From the NCBI GenBank assembly GCA_963844575.1, contig CAWJOU010000005.1, forward strand, positions 2,294,001 through 2,358,000: a DNA stretch of 64,000 bases, written 5' to 3'. The notes under the pieces are model-generated. The model had not been told where the DNA came from, made no database searches, and saw nothing but the letters and a program-made list of their open reading frames with translations. The position numbers and the translations under genes are program-made. Each line of letters opens with the position of its first letter. Positions within the stretch are counted from its first letter, which is position 1. Source of the stretch: DASZUK01 sp963844575 (GTDB lineage Bacteria; Actinomycetota; Acidimicrobiia; Acidimicrobiales; RAAP-2). This document shows, piece by piece, positions 1 through 6,736 of this stretch.

Positions 1-817
1 CGGTGTCCCGGCTGGTGGCTGCCAGGTAGGTGTCCATCTGGGCCGGCGGGATGTCCGCCTCGTCGACCGTGAGCCAGAGCGAGCCGGTCCAGACGCCGGC
101 CGCGCCCATGACCATCGCCGCGGCCATCTGCCGACCGCTGCCGACGCCGCCGGCCGCCAGCACCGGCGTCGGGGCGACCGCGTCGATGACCTCGGGCCAC
201 AGGACGATGCTGCCGACGTCGCCGGTGTGGCCGCCACCCTCGGAGCCCTGGCAGATGACGATGTCGACCCCGCCGTTCTTGTGGTTGAGCGCGTGCTTCA
301 CCGACCCGGCCAGGGCGGCGACCAGCAGGCCGTGGTCGTGGGCCTGGGTGATCACGTCCTCCGGCGGCGTCCCGAGCGCGTTGGCCAGCAGCTTGACCTT
401 GTCATGCTTCAAGATGACCTCGACCTGCGGCGCCGCGGTGGCCGCGGTCCAGCCGAGCAGCTCTCGCTTCGGGCCGCCCGGCAGCTCCGGCACGCCGTGG
501 TCGGCCAGGATCTTCTTGGCGAAGTCGCGGTGGCCCTGGGGGATCATCGCCCGCAGCTCCTCCTCGAGCTTCTCCGGGTCGAGCTCGCCCATGCCCTCGT
601 ACTTGCCGGGGATGACGATGTCCACCCCGTACGGCTTGTCGCCGACGTGCTCGTCGAGCCAGATCAGCTCCGTCTCGAGCTCCTCGGCGCTGAACCCGAC
701 CGCGCCGAGCACCCCGAGACCGCCGGCGTTGGACACCGCGGCGACGACGTCGCGGCAGTGGGTGAACGCGAAGATCGGGAACTCGATGCCCAGTCGTTCG
801 CAGAGCTCGTTGTGCAC
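1..817 (-). CDS. Nitronate monooxygenase / NAD(P)H-dependent flavin oxidoreductase family protein (3' end missing)
   Basis: The minus-strand reading frame begins MHNELCERLGIEFPIFAF and continues with FMN-barrel features of the 2-nitropropane dioxygenase family: an N-terminal 'pIFAFTHCRDVVAAVSNAGGL', a 'GVDIVICQGSEGGGHTGD' phosphate/flavin loop and 'VLAAGGVGSGRQMAAAMVMG'. Family members are FMN enzymes that oxidise nitronates or act on related substrates; in actinobacteria they often sit beside beta-oxidation genes, as here. I chose GTG at 817 because GGAGGTGG lies 7 nt upstream of it; an in-frame ATG at 832 would have the Shine-Dalgarno inside the gene. The gene leaves the window at base 1. 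It diverges from the enoyl-CoA hydratase at 962. Substrate cannot be told from sequence. Confidence 0.85.
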   Translation of the reverse strand, partial: MHNELCERLGIEFPIFAFTHCRDVVAAVSNAGGLGVLGAVGFSAEELETELIWLDEHVGDKPYGVDIVIPGKYEGMGELDPEKLEEELRAMIPQGHRDFAKKILADHGVPELPGGPKRELLGWTAATAAPQVEVILKHDKVKLLANALGTPPEDVITQAHDHGLLVAALAGSVKHALNHKNGGVDIVICQGSEGGGHTGDVGSIVLWPEVIDAVAPTPVLAAGGVGSGRQMAAAMVMGAAGVWTGSLWLTVDEADIPPAQMDTYLAATSRDT

Positions 818-887
818 GGGGGCCACCTCCATCGAGGCCGGGCGGTGACCGCTCGGCCGGCATCCCCGGCCCGGGTGGCCGGAAAGC

Positions 888-901
888 GAGAACAGATTCT
901 A
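888..901. promoter_or_regulatory. Divergent promoter region with a KstR-like imperfect palindrome
   Basis: Between the divergent starts at 817 and 962 lies GAGAACAGATTCTA, an imperfect dyad (AGAA-cag-TTCT). It fits most of the published KstR consensus TnnAACnnGTTnnA, missing the first T and the G of GTT. Read on the minus strand, TAGAAT at 901-896 is a good -10 element for the nitronate monooxygenase gene. On the plus strand CATACT at 929-934 could serve the hydratase. KstR-type TetR repressors control sterol/fatty-acid catabolism in actinobacteria, matching the flanking genes, but one mismatched site is weak evidence. Confidence 0.3.
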
Positions 902-961
902 GTTTCGTGCCGCCGGTCGTGCACGGGGCATACTCGTGCGGACCTGTAAGGGGGTGTGCCG

Positions 962-1795
962 ATGCCGTTCCGGACGTCGCCGGTCGTCGACGAAGACGAC
1001 TGGCTGCTGCGGCTCGAGGTCGACGACGGGATCGGCGTGCTGACGCTCGACCACCCGGACAAGCTCAACGCCTGGAGCTGGGAGGCGTCGCGCCAGCTCG
1101 GCGCCCGGGCCGACCAGATCCGCTTCGACGACGACATCCGCGTCGTCGTGCTCAAGGGCAACGGCCGGGCGTTCTGCGCCGGCATCGACCTCGGGATGCC
1201 CGAGGACCGGGTGACCGGCCGGTCACCGGCCGAGAAGGTGCGGAACTACTACGAGGGCATCCGCTGGGTCCACGAGCGGTTCCGGGTCTTCTCCGAGCTG
1301 CCGCAGCCGATCGTCGGCGCGGTCCACGGCTACTGCCTCGGCTTCGGTTTCGAGCTCGCGCTGATGTGCGACGTCCGGCTGGCCGCCGACAACGCCATCT
1401 TCGCCCTGCCGGAGGCGACGATCGGTGTCTCGATCGACGCCGGTGGCGACCTCCGGCTGGCCCACGAGCTCGGCGCCGGCTGGGCCAAGTTGTTGGCGAT
1501 GACCGGCCGGCGGATCGACGCCGCGACCGCCGAGCGGCTCGGCATCGTCCAGCAGGTCACCGAGCCGGACGACCTCGTCCCAACGGCCATGGCCCTGGCC
1601 CGCGAGATCGCCGGCAACGCCCCGCTCGCCGTCCAGTCGATCAAGCGGACGATCGACGCGTTCGCCTACCGCGGTCTGGCCGAGGCGCTCAAGTTCGAGG
1701 CGCTCTCCGCGTCCGTCGAGTTCGTCTCCGACGACATGCCCGCCGGCTATGCCGCCAAGGCGGCCAAGCAGCCCGTCCGCTTCGAGGGCAAGTAG
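962..1795 (+). CDS. Enoyl-CoA hydratase/isomerase (crotonase) family protein
   Basis: A 277-residue crotonase-fold protein. It shows the first oxyanion-hole segment 'GNGRAFCAGIDLG' (about 67-78) and the second 'VHGYCLGFGFELALMCD' (121-137). Both acidic residues of true hydratases are present by alignment: Glu131 in GFGFELALMCD and Glu151 in ALPEATIG, equivalent to Glu144 and Glu164 of rat mitochondrial hydratase. It should hydrate 2-enoyl-CoAs in a beta-oxidation-type pathway. ATG at 962 follows AAGGGGG by 7 nt; the GTG at 956 lies too close to that site. The stop codon TAG overlaps the GTG start of the next gene, so the two are translationally coupled. Confidence 0.9.
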   Translation: MPFRTSPVVDEDDWLLRLEVDDGIGVLTLDHPDKLNAWSWEASRQLGARADQIRFDDDIRVVVLKGNGRAFCAGIDLGMPEDRVTGRSPAEKVRNYYEGIRWVHERFRVFSELPQPIVGAVHGYCLGFGFELALMCDVRLAADNAIFALPEATIGVSIDAGGDLRLAHELGAGWAKLLAMTGRRIDAATAERLGIVQQVTEPDDLVPTAMALAREIAGNAPLAVQSIKRTIDAFAYRGLAEALKFEALSASVEFVSDDMPAGYAAKAAKQPVRFEGK

Positions 1796-2664
1796 TGCTG
1801 CCCGAACCGCCGCCGCCCGGCCGACCGATGTTGCCGCCGGACACGTTCGCCGGGACGACCGCCGTCGTCACCGGCGGCGGGACCGGGCTCGGCAAGGCCC
1901 TCGCGGTCGAGCTGGCCCGGGCCGGCGCGGCCGTCGGCATCCTGTCGCGGTCCGACGACCACCGCCGAGCCGGCGTCGCCGCGGTCGAAGCCGTCGGTGG
2001 GCGGGCCGCCGAGGCGGCCGCCGACATCCGCGAGCCCGACCAGGTCGCCGCCGCTTTCGACCGCCTCGAGGACGAGCTCGGGCCGGTGCGCGTGCTCGTC
2101 AACAACGCGGCCGCCAACTTCCCGGTGCTCGCCGCCGGCATGAGCCCGAACGCCTGGCGCGCCGTCGTCCGCATCGTGCTCGACGGGACGTTCTTCTGCA
2201 GCCAGGCCCTGCACCGCCGGTGCGCGGCCGCCGGCGAGCCCGGCGCCATCTGCAACATCCTCGCCACCCAGTCGTTCACCGGTGGTCCCGGCATGGCCCA
2301 CGCCGCCGCGGCCAAGGCCGGCGTCGGCAACCTGACGAAGACGCTCGCCGTCGAGTGGGCACCCGACGGCGTCCGCGTCAACGCGCTCGCCCCCGGGCTG
2401 TTCCCCCACGACGACATGCGCGACGACCTGAAGGCCCTGCGGCCCACCGGCACCGACGTCGACGCCCGGCGCTCGCCCGCTGGCCGGCTCGGCCAGCTGC
2501 ACGAGCTGGGCTGGGCCGTCTCCTGGCTCTGCTCGCCGTACGCGGCGTTCGTCACCGGCCACACGCTCGTCGTCGACGGCGCCAACTGGCTGCGCCGCGA
2601 CTTCGTCATGCCGGAGTTCACCCCCGTCGAAGACCAGCTCTCCGCCGTCCTGCGCCAGCCCTGA
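1795..2664 (+). CDS. SDR-family oxidoreductase, 2,4-dienoyl-CoA reductase / peroxisomal trans-2-enoyl-CoA reductase-like
   Basis: Rossmann SDR of 289 residues with the cofactor motif TGGGTGLG, NNAA, and 'AKAGVGNLTKTLAVEWAPDG'. The usual YxxxK is absent: the catalytic Lys is preceded by HAAAA, so the Tyr position is Ala. That substitution and the 'LTKTLAVEW' segment are shared with DECR/PECR-type dienoyl- and enoyl-CoA reductases rather than ordinary alcohol-dehydrogenase SDRs. It likely reduces unsaturated acyl-CoAs alongside the upstream crotonase. GTG 1795 overlaps the hydratase stop (TAGTG) and has GAGGG 6 nt upstream; an in-frame ATG at 1828 is the alternative start and would still keep the whole fold. 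Confidence 0.8.
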   Translation: MLPEPPPPGRPMLPPDTFAGTTAVVTGGGTGLGKALAVELARAGAAVGILSRSDDHRRAGVAAVEAVGGRAAEAAADIREPDQVAAAFDRLEDELGPVRVLVNNAAANFPVLAAGMSPNAWRAVVRIVLDGTFFCSQALHRRCAAAGEPGAICNILATQSFTGGPGMAHAAAAKAGVGNLTKTLAVEWAPDGVRVNALAPGLFPHDDMRDDLKALRPTGTDVDARRSPAGRLGQLHELGWAVSWLCSPYAAFVTGHTLVVDGANWLRRDFVMPEFTPVEDQLSAVLRQP

Positions 2665-2675
2665 GCCGGCACCCG

Positions 2676-2763
2676 CTACTTGGCCAGACGGCTACTTGGC
2701 CAGACGGCTATTTGGCCAGACGGCTATTTGGCCAGACGGCTATTTGGCCAGACGGCTATTTGG
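2676..2763. repeat. 16-bp tandem repeat, 5.5 copies, at a convergent gene junction
   Basis: The unit CTAYTTGGCCAGACGG is repeated head to tail five times, plus a final 8 bases CTATTTGG. The first two copies have C and the rest T at the fourth base. The partial last copy supplies the stop codon (CTA = TAG on the minus strand) of the SDR gene ending at 2756, so the array looks like repeated duplication of that gene's 3' end. It lies between the converging ends of two SDR genes. Units carry a TGGCCA palindrome but no terminator-like hairpin followed by a T-run. Confidence 0.95.
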
Positions 2764-3592
2764 TGAGCGCGCCGGCGTCGACCGGGAGCGCCGCACCGGT
2801 GACGTACCGGGCCTCGTCGGACGCCAAGAAGAGCACGGCGTGGCTGACGTCGATCGGTGTCACCCACGGCGTGTCGAGCAGGTGGTGGTCACCGAGCACC
2901 TCGGCCACGTCGTCGTCGGTCGGGTGCTCGAGGTCCGGCCGGAACAGGCGGCGGCTCCAGTCGTTCAGCATCATCGGCGAGCTGACGCCGGTCGGGCAGA
3001 CGAGGTTGACCCGGATGTCGTGCGGCGCCAGCTCGATGGCCAGCGTGCGGGCCAGCCCGACGCCACCGTGCTTGGCCGCCGCGTAGTGGCCGCAGCCGGC
3101 GATGCCCTTGAGGCCGGCGATCGAGTTGATGACGACGACCGACCCGCCATGGCCGGCCTCGATCATCACCGGCACCGTGGCCTGGACGGTGTTGAACAGC
3201 CCGGTCAGGTTGATGTCGATCATCGCCTGCCACTGGGCCGGGTCGAGGTCGAGCAGCGCGCCGCCGCCACCGATGCCGGCATTGGCGACGACGACGTCCA
3301 GCCGGCCGAGCGTGTCGAGCCCGGCCGCCGCCGCCGCCCGCAGCGCCTCGCGGTCCCGGACGTCGGCCCGGCAGCGCACCGCCCGCCGGCCGGTCGCCTC
3401 GACCAGCGCCGCCGTCTCGTCCAGGTTCTCCGCCGCGAACACCGGGTACGGCGCGTCGTCGATCTCGGCCGCCAGGTCGACGACGACGACGTCCGCGCCC
3501 TCCTCGGCCAGCCGCACCGCCTGGGCCCGGCCCTGGCCGCGGCCGGCCCCGGTGACCAGGGCGACCTTTCCGGCCACCCGCCCGTCGCTCAT
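2756..3592 (-). CDS. Mycofactocin-coupled-type SDR family oxidoreductase
   Basis: A 278-residue classical SDR with TGAGRGQG (14-21), NAG (104-106), Ser157, Tyr170 and Lys174 all in place. The 'GRVAGKVALVTGAGRGQGRAQ' start, the inserted loop 'AAEIDDAPYPVFAAENLDET' and 'VVVANAGI' are hallmarks of the mycofactocin-coupled SDR subfamily, which holds NAD(H) tightly and passes electrons to the peptide-derived redox cofactor mycofactocin. No mycofactocin biosynthesis gene lies in this window, so the coupling is family inference. ATG 3592 overlaps the TGA of the upstream P450 (ATGA) and follows GGGAGGG, so this is the last gene of the P450-cupin-P450-SDR operon. It probably oxidises an alcohol made by those P450s. 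Confidence 0.85.
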   Translation of the reverse strand: MSDGRVAGKVALVTGAGRGQGRAQAVRLAEEGADVVVVDLAAEIDDAPYPVFAAENLDETAALVEATGRRAVRCRADVRDREALRAAAAAGLDTLGRLDVVVANAGIGGGGALLDLDPAQWQAMIDINLTGLFNTVQATVPVMIEAGHGGSVVVINSIAGLKGIAGCGHYAAAKHGGVGLARTLAIELAPHDIRVNLVCPTGVSSPMMLNDWSRRLFRPDLEHPTDDDVAEVLGDHHLLDTPWVTPIDVSHAVLFLASDEARYVTGAALPVDAGALTK

Positions 3593-4926
3593 GGCGCTCC
3601 CTCCCTGTCGTCCCGGCGGTAGCCGTCGCCGGCCGCGTCCCAGGCGACGAGCAGCGACTGCACGCCGCGGGGGACGAACATCGGCACCCAGTCGAGCGGC
3701 TGGTCCTCCATGCGCAGCGACGGCAGCCGGCGGGCCAGCGTCTCGACGGCCACCCGCCCGGTCAGCCGGGCCAGCGACGCGCCGAAGCAGGAGTGGATGC
3801 CGGCGCCGAACGTCAGGTGCTTCGCCGTGACCGGCCGGTCGGGGTCCCAGGTGTCGGGGTCGGCGAAGTACGCCTCGTCGTGGTTCGCCGCGGCGAACGA
3901 CGCGAACACCCGACCGCCCTCGGGGATGTGGGCGCCGCCCAGCTCGACGTCGCACCGCGCGTAGTACCACAGCCCGTTCAGCGGCGACTCGTACCGCAGC
4001 GTCTCCTCGACCGCGGCCGCGGTGCCGGCCGGGCCGGCCGGATCGGTCACCAGGGCCTCCCAACGCCGGCGGTCCTGGAGCAGGAGCAGCAACGTGTTGG
4101 CCAGCATCCGGGTGGTGTTCTCGTGGCCGGCCACCACCAGCACCGCGCACAGCGAGACGATCTCGGCCGTCGTCAGCGGCTCGTCCCCCTCCGGCGCCGG
4201 GGCCAGCAGCGCGCTGACCAGATCCTGTCGGGGGTGCCGGCGGCGATCCTCGACCAGCTCGACGCAGTACTCCCAGTACTCGAGGTTGGCCTGCGCGCAC
4301 GCCACCTGCCGGTCCTCGGGAACCTCGGAGAAGAACAGCTCGACGAACGCCCGGCTCCACTCGTCGCCGACCTGGCGCAGGTCGGCCGTTGGCACACCCA
4401 TCATGTCGAAGATGATCCGGGCCGGCAGCGGGAAGAAGTAGCCGTCGACGATGTCCGCTCGCCCGGCCGGCTCGATCTCGGTCAACAGGTCGTCGGCCAT
4501 CTGGGCGATGACCGGCTCCATGCGGTTGACCCGCTGGGCCGTGAACGCCCGGTTGATGTGCCGGCGGACGCGGGTGTGCTCGGGCGGGTTGAGGTCGAAC
4601 GTCGGCGCCATGCCGATCCGCTCGACGATCTTCGCCGCCTCCGGGACGAGCGTCGACGGCGGTACGTTCTCGTGCTTCTCGAACCGCTCGCCGTCGCGCA
4701 GGACCGTCACGACGTCGTTGTAACGGGTGGCCACCCACATGTCGACCGACGGGGCGTAGAAGACCGGCGCCGCCTGCCGGGCCCGCCGGTAGAAGTCGTA
4801 CAGCTCGGCCGGCGGTGGTGGGAACTCGGCACCGATCGCCGCGCCGTCACCGGTGTCGGGCGGGCCAGGGCCAGGCGGGCCAGCCGCCTGATCGGGTGGT
4901 CGGCCGTCGGCGGTCAGCGGGCCCAC
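3589..4926 (-). CDS. Cytochrome P450
   Basis: About 445 residues with all P450 signatures: the I-helix oxygen-activation motif VVAGHENTT, the K-helix EETLR, and the haem-binding loop FGAGIHSCFG with the thiolate Cys near residue 380. It is a soluble class I bacterial P450 that would need a ferredoxin and reductase; neither is encoded here. The start is uncertain. No ATG exists before 'EFPPPPAELYDFYRRARQ', and the best candidate is GTG 4926 inside the end of the cupin gene. The TGA stop overlaps the ATG of the downstream SDR. Substrate is not deducible, but the pairing with an alcohol-oxidising SDR suggests hydroxylation followed by oxidation. Confidence 0.9.
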   Translation of the reverse strand: MGPLTADGRPPDQAAGPPGPGPPDTGDGAAIGAEFPPPPAELYDFYRRARQAAPVFYAPSVDMWVATRYNDVVTVLRDGERFEKHENVPPSTLVPEAAKIVERIGMAPTFDLNPPEHTRVRRHINRAFTAQRVNRMEPVIAQMADDLLTEIEPAGRADIVDGYFFPLPARIIFDMMGVPTADLRQVGDEWSRAFVELFFSEVPEDRQVACAQANLEYWEYCVELVEDRRRHPRQDLVSALLAPAPEGDEPLTTAEIVSLCAVLVVAGHENTTRMLANTLLLLLQDRRRWEALVTDPAGPAGTAAAVEETLRYESPLNGLWYYARCDVELGGAHIPEGGRVFASFAAANHDEAYFADPDTWDPDRPVTAKHLTFGAGIHSCFGASLARLTGRVAVETLARRLPSLRMEDQPLDWVPMFVPRGVQSLLVAWDAAGDGYRRDDREGAP

Positions 4927-5288
4927 GGCAGCACCGTCGGCTCCTGGCCGGGGATATGGGCCACCGCGCCGGCCGGCATGATGCAGAGGGTCTCGAACGA
5001 GTCGTCGTTCGGGTTGGCGATGCTGAACGTCTCGCCGGCCGGGACGATCAGCGCGTCGCCGGCCTCCAGGACGTGCTCCTCGCCGCCCAGGTGCGCGGTC
5101 GCCGACCCGGCCAGGGCGACGAAGAGCTGCTCGTGGTCGACCCAGTGGGCCTGCCCGGGGTTGCCCGGGGCCATGCTGATGTGCCAGGCGCACGTCTCCT
5201 TCGACCCGGTGGTGGGGGAGACGAGGGCGACGATCCGAAACGTGTCGAACGGGAACGCCCGATGGTCGGACCCCTTCACCAGGGGCAT
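4914..5288 (-). CDS. Small cupin-domain protein
   Basis: A 124-residue single-domain cupin. The first cupin motif region is visible as 'HWVDHEQLFVALAGSATAHL' and the second as 'GDALIVPAGETFSIANP', with the usual second-motif His replaced by Ser, so metal binding may be partial. ATG 5288 shares a base with the upstream P450 stop (TGATG), and the next P450 probably starts inside this gene, so all are translationally coupled. A role as an accessory isomerase, dioxygenase or binding protein for the P450 substrate is possible; nothing in the sequence decides this. Confidence 0.75.
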   Translation of the reverse strand: MPLVKGSDHRAFPFDTFRIVALVSPTTGSKETCAWHISMAPGNPGQAHWVDHEQLFVALAGSATAHLGGEEHVLEAGDALIVPAGETFSIANPNDDSFETLCIMPAGAVAHIPGQEPTVLPWAR

Positions 5289-6604
5289 CAGTCGAAGACC
5301 ACCGGCAGCGCGGCCGGGGCCCGGAAGCTGAAGCCGCTCACCCGCTCCTCCGGGGCGTCCGGGTCCCACCGCAACCCGGGCAGCCGGTCGAAGAGGGCGT
5401 TGGCCGCCGCCACCATCTCCATCCGGGCCAGGTGCTGCCCGAGACAGATGTGCGGACCACCACCGAACGTCAGGTGCGGTGGCGTCCGTGGCCGGTGGAT
5501 GTCGTAGTGCTCCGGGTCGACGAACGCCGACTCGTCACGGTTGGCCGCGCCGATGCACACCGTCACGACCGATCCGGCCGGGATCTCGACGTCCCCGAGC
5601 ACGACGTCCTCGACGGTCGACTTCGGCTCGACCGTGATCGGCGGCTCCCAGCGCAGCGACTCCTCGACGGCCGACGGCACCAGCTCGCGTTGGCGGCGCG
5701 CCTCGTCGAGCTGCGCCGGATCGTGCAGCAGGGCGAACAACAGGTTCGACGTGCCGCGGAAGGTGGTGTCGGCGCCGGCCGGCAGCAGGAGCTTCAAGAA
5801 CGGATAGATCTCCTCGTCCGACAGCCGGTCCCCGTCGACCTCGGCCGCCAGCAGCAGGCTGACGATGTCGCTACCGCCCGGGTGGCGCCGTCGCTCCTGG
5901 AGCAGTGTCGCGAGGTGGTCCTCCAGCCACGCCGACGCGGCCACGGCGGCGTCCCAGTCGGCCATGGCCCCGAGCAGGGCCTCGGCGTGGACGTGGAACT
6001 CCTCGACGAACCCGTCGTCGAGGCCGAGGATGCCGGTGATGACCGCCACCGGGAACACGTGGGTGAACTCGCGCAGCAGGTCCGCTCGGCCCCGGTCGGC
6101 GAACGTGTCGATCCGGCCGTGGATGACCGGCAGCACGAGATCGGCCATCCACTGCTGGAGGGACTTGGGAGAGAACGCCTCCTGCAGCAGCGCGCGGATC
6201 CGCCGGTGGTCCGGACCGTCCATGTCCAGGAAGCTCCGGCCGATCGCCTCGCTGATGCGGCCGATCCGCGGCAGGTCCTCGCCCGGCCACGGATGGGCCA
6301 TGTGGAACCGGCGGTTGTCCCGGAGGATCTGGGCGGCGATGTCGTAGGAGAAGACCGTGTAGACGTCGACCAGGCCGCCGACCCCTCGATAGTCGGCGTC
6401 CGAGCCGAGCCCGGCCGCGGCCATCAGGTCCAGCTTCTGCACCGGTGCCTGCTGCCGCAGCGCCCGCCAGCCGGTGTACGGGTCGTCGATGCGGTCGTGG
6501 CCCTGCGACCGCGACAGCAGTTGGGTGGCCGCGAACGGCGCCGCCGCGCCATTCGGGCCACCGATCTCGCCGCCTGACCTGTCGTGCTCCACCCCTGGGG
6601 CCAT
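5288..6604 (-). CDS. Cytochrome P450, first gene of the operon
   Basis: A 438-residue P450 with I-helix AGADTT, K-helix EESLR, and haem loop FGGGPHICLG with Cys near 387. Its sequence is clearly different from the second P450 of the operon, so the two likely act on different positions or intermediates. ATG 6604 has GGGAGGGG 5 nt upstream; a GTG at 6610 is excluded because it would overlap that site. The 3' end overlaps the cupin start by one base. Upstream, 6676-6704 holds a dyad that may be the operator of the whole operon, with TATATC/TATCAT as a possible -10 on this strand. Confidence 0.92.
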   Translation of the reverse strand: MAPGVEHDRSGGEIGGPNGAAAPFAATQLLSRSQGHDRIDDPYTGWRALRQQAPVQKLDLMAAAGLGSDADYRGVGGLVDVYTVFSYDIAAQILRDNRRFHMAHPWPGEDLPRIGRISEAIGRSFLDMDGPDHRRIRALLQEAFSPKSLQQWMADLVLPVIHGRIDTFADRGRADLLREFTHVFPVAVITGILGLDDGFVEEFHVHAEALLGAMADWDAAVAASAWLEDHLATLLQERRRHPGGSDIVSLLLAAEVDGDRLSDEEIYPFLKLLLPAGADTTFRGTSNLLFALLHDPAQLDEARRQRELVPSAVEESLRWEPPITVEPKSTVEDVVLGDVEIPAGSVVTVCIGAANRDESAFVDPEHYDIHRPRTPPHLTFGGGPHICLGQHLARMEMVAAANALFDRLPGLRWDPDAPEERVSGFSFRAPAALPVVFD

Positions 6605-6675
6605 GTGCACCCCTCCCTGTCCAGTCGGACGACGACCGGACTGTCGGATCGACGGCCGAACGATCGAATCAGAAC

Positions 6676-6704
6676 CGACTAAATCAAGCGAATGATATAA
6701 GTCG
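6676..6704. promoter_or_regulatory. Imperfect inverted repeat upstream of the P450 operon (candidate operator)
   Basis: An AT-rich patch in GC-rich DNA contains CGACTAAATCA - AGCGAA - TGATATAAGTCG. The arms are complementary except for one extra base in the right arm. It sits 72-100 bp upstream of the first P450 start, just beyond the MFS stop codon, and overlaps plausible minus-strand -10 hexamers. The size and spacing fit a TetR- or GntR-type operator. The cognate regulator is unknown. Confidence 0.45.
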
Positions 6705-6736
6705 GGGAGGAGGCTGTCAATGGGCCGGCCGGACGT

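Noticed and set aside
2676..2763. Possible CRISPR or iteron origin
   Set aside because: Units are directly adjacent without spacers; there is no dnaA, rep or AT-rich unwinding region. It reads as a 3'-end tandem duplication.
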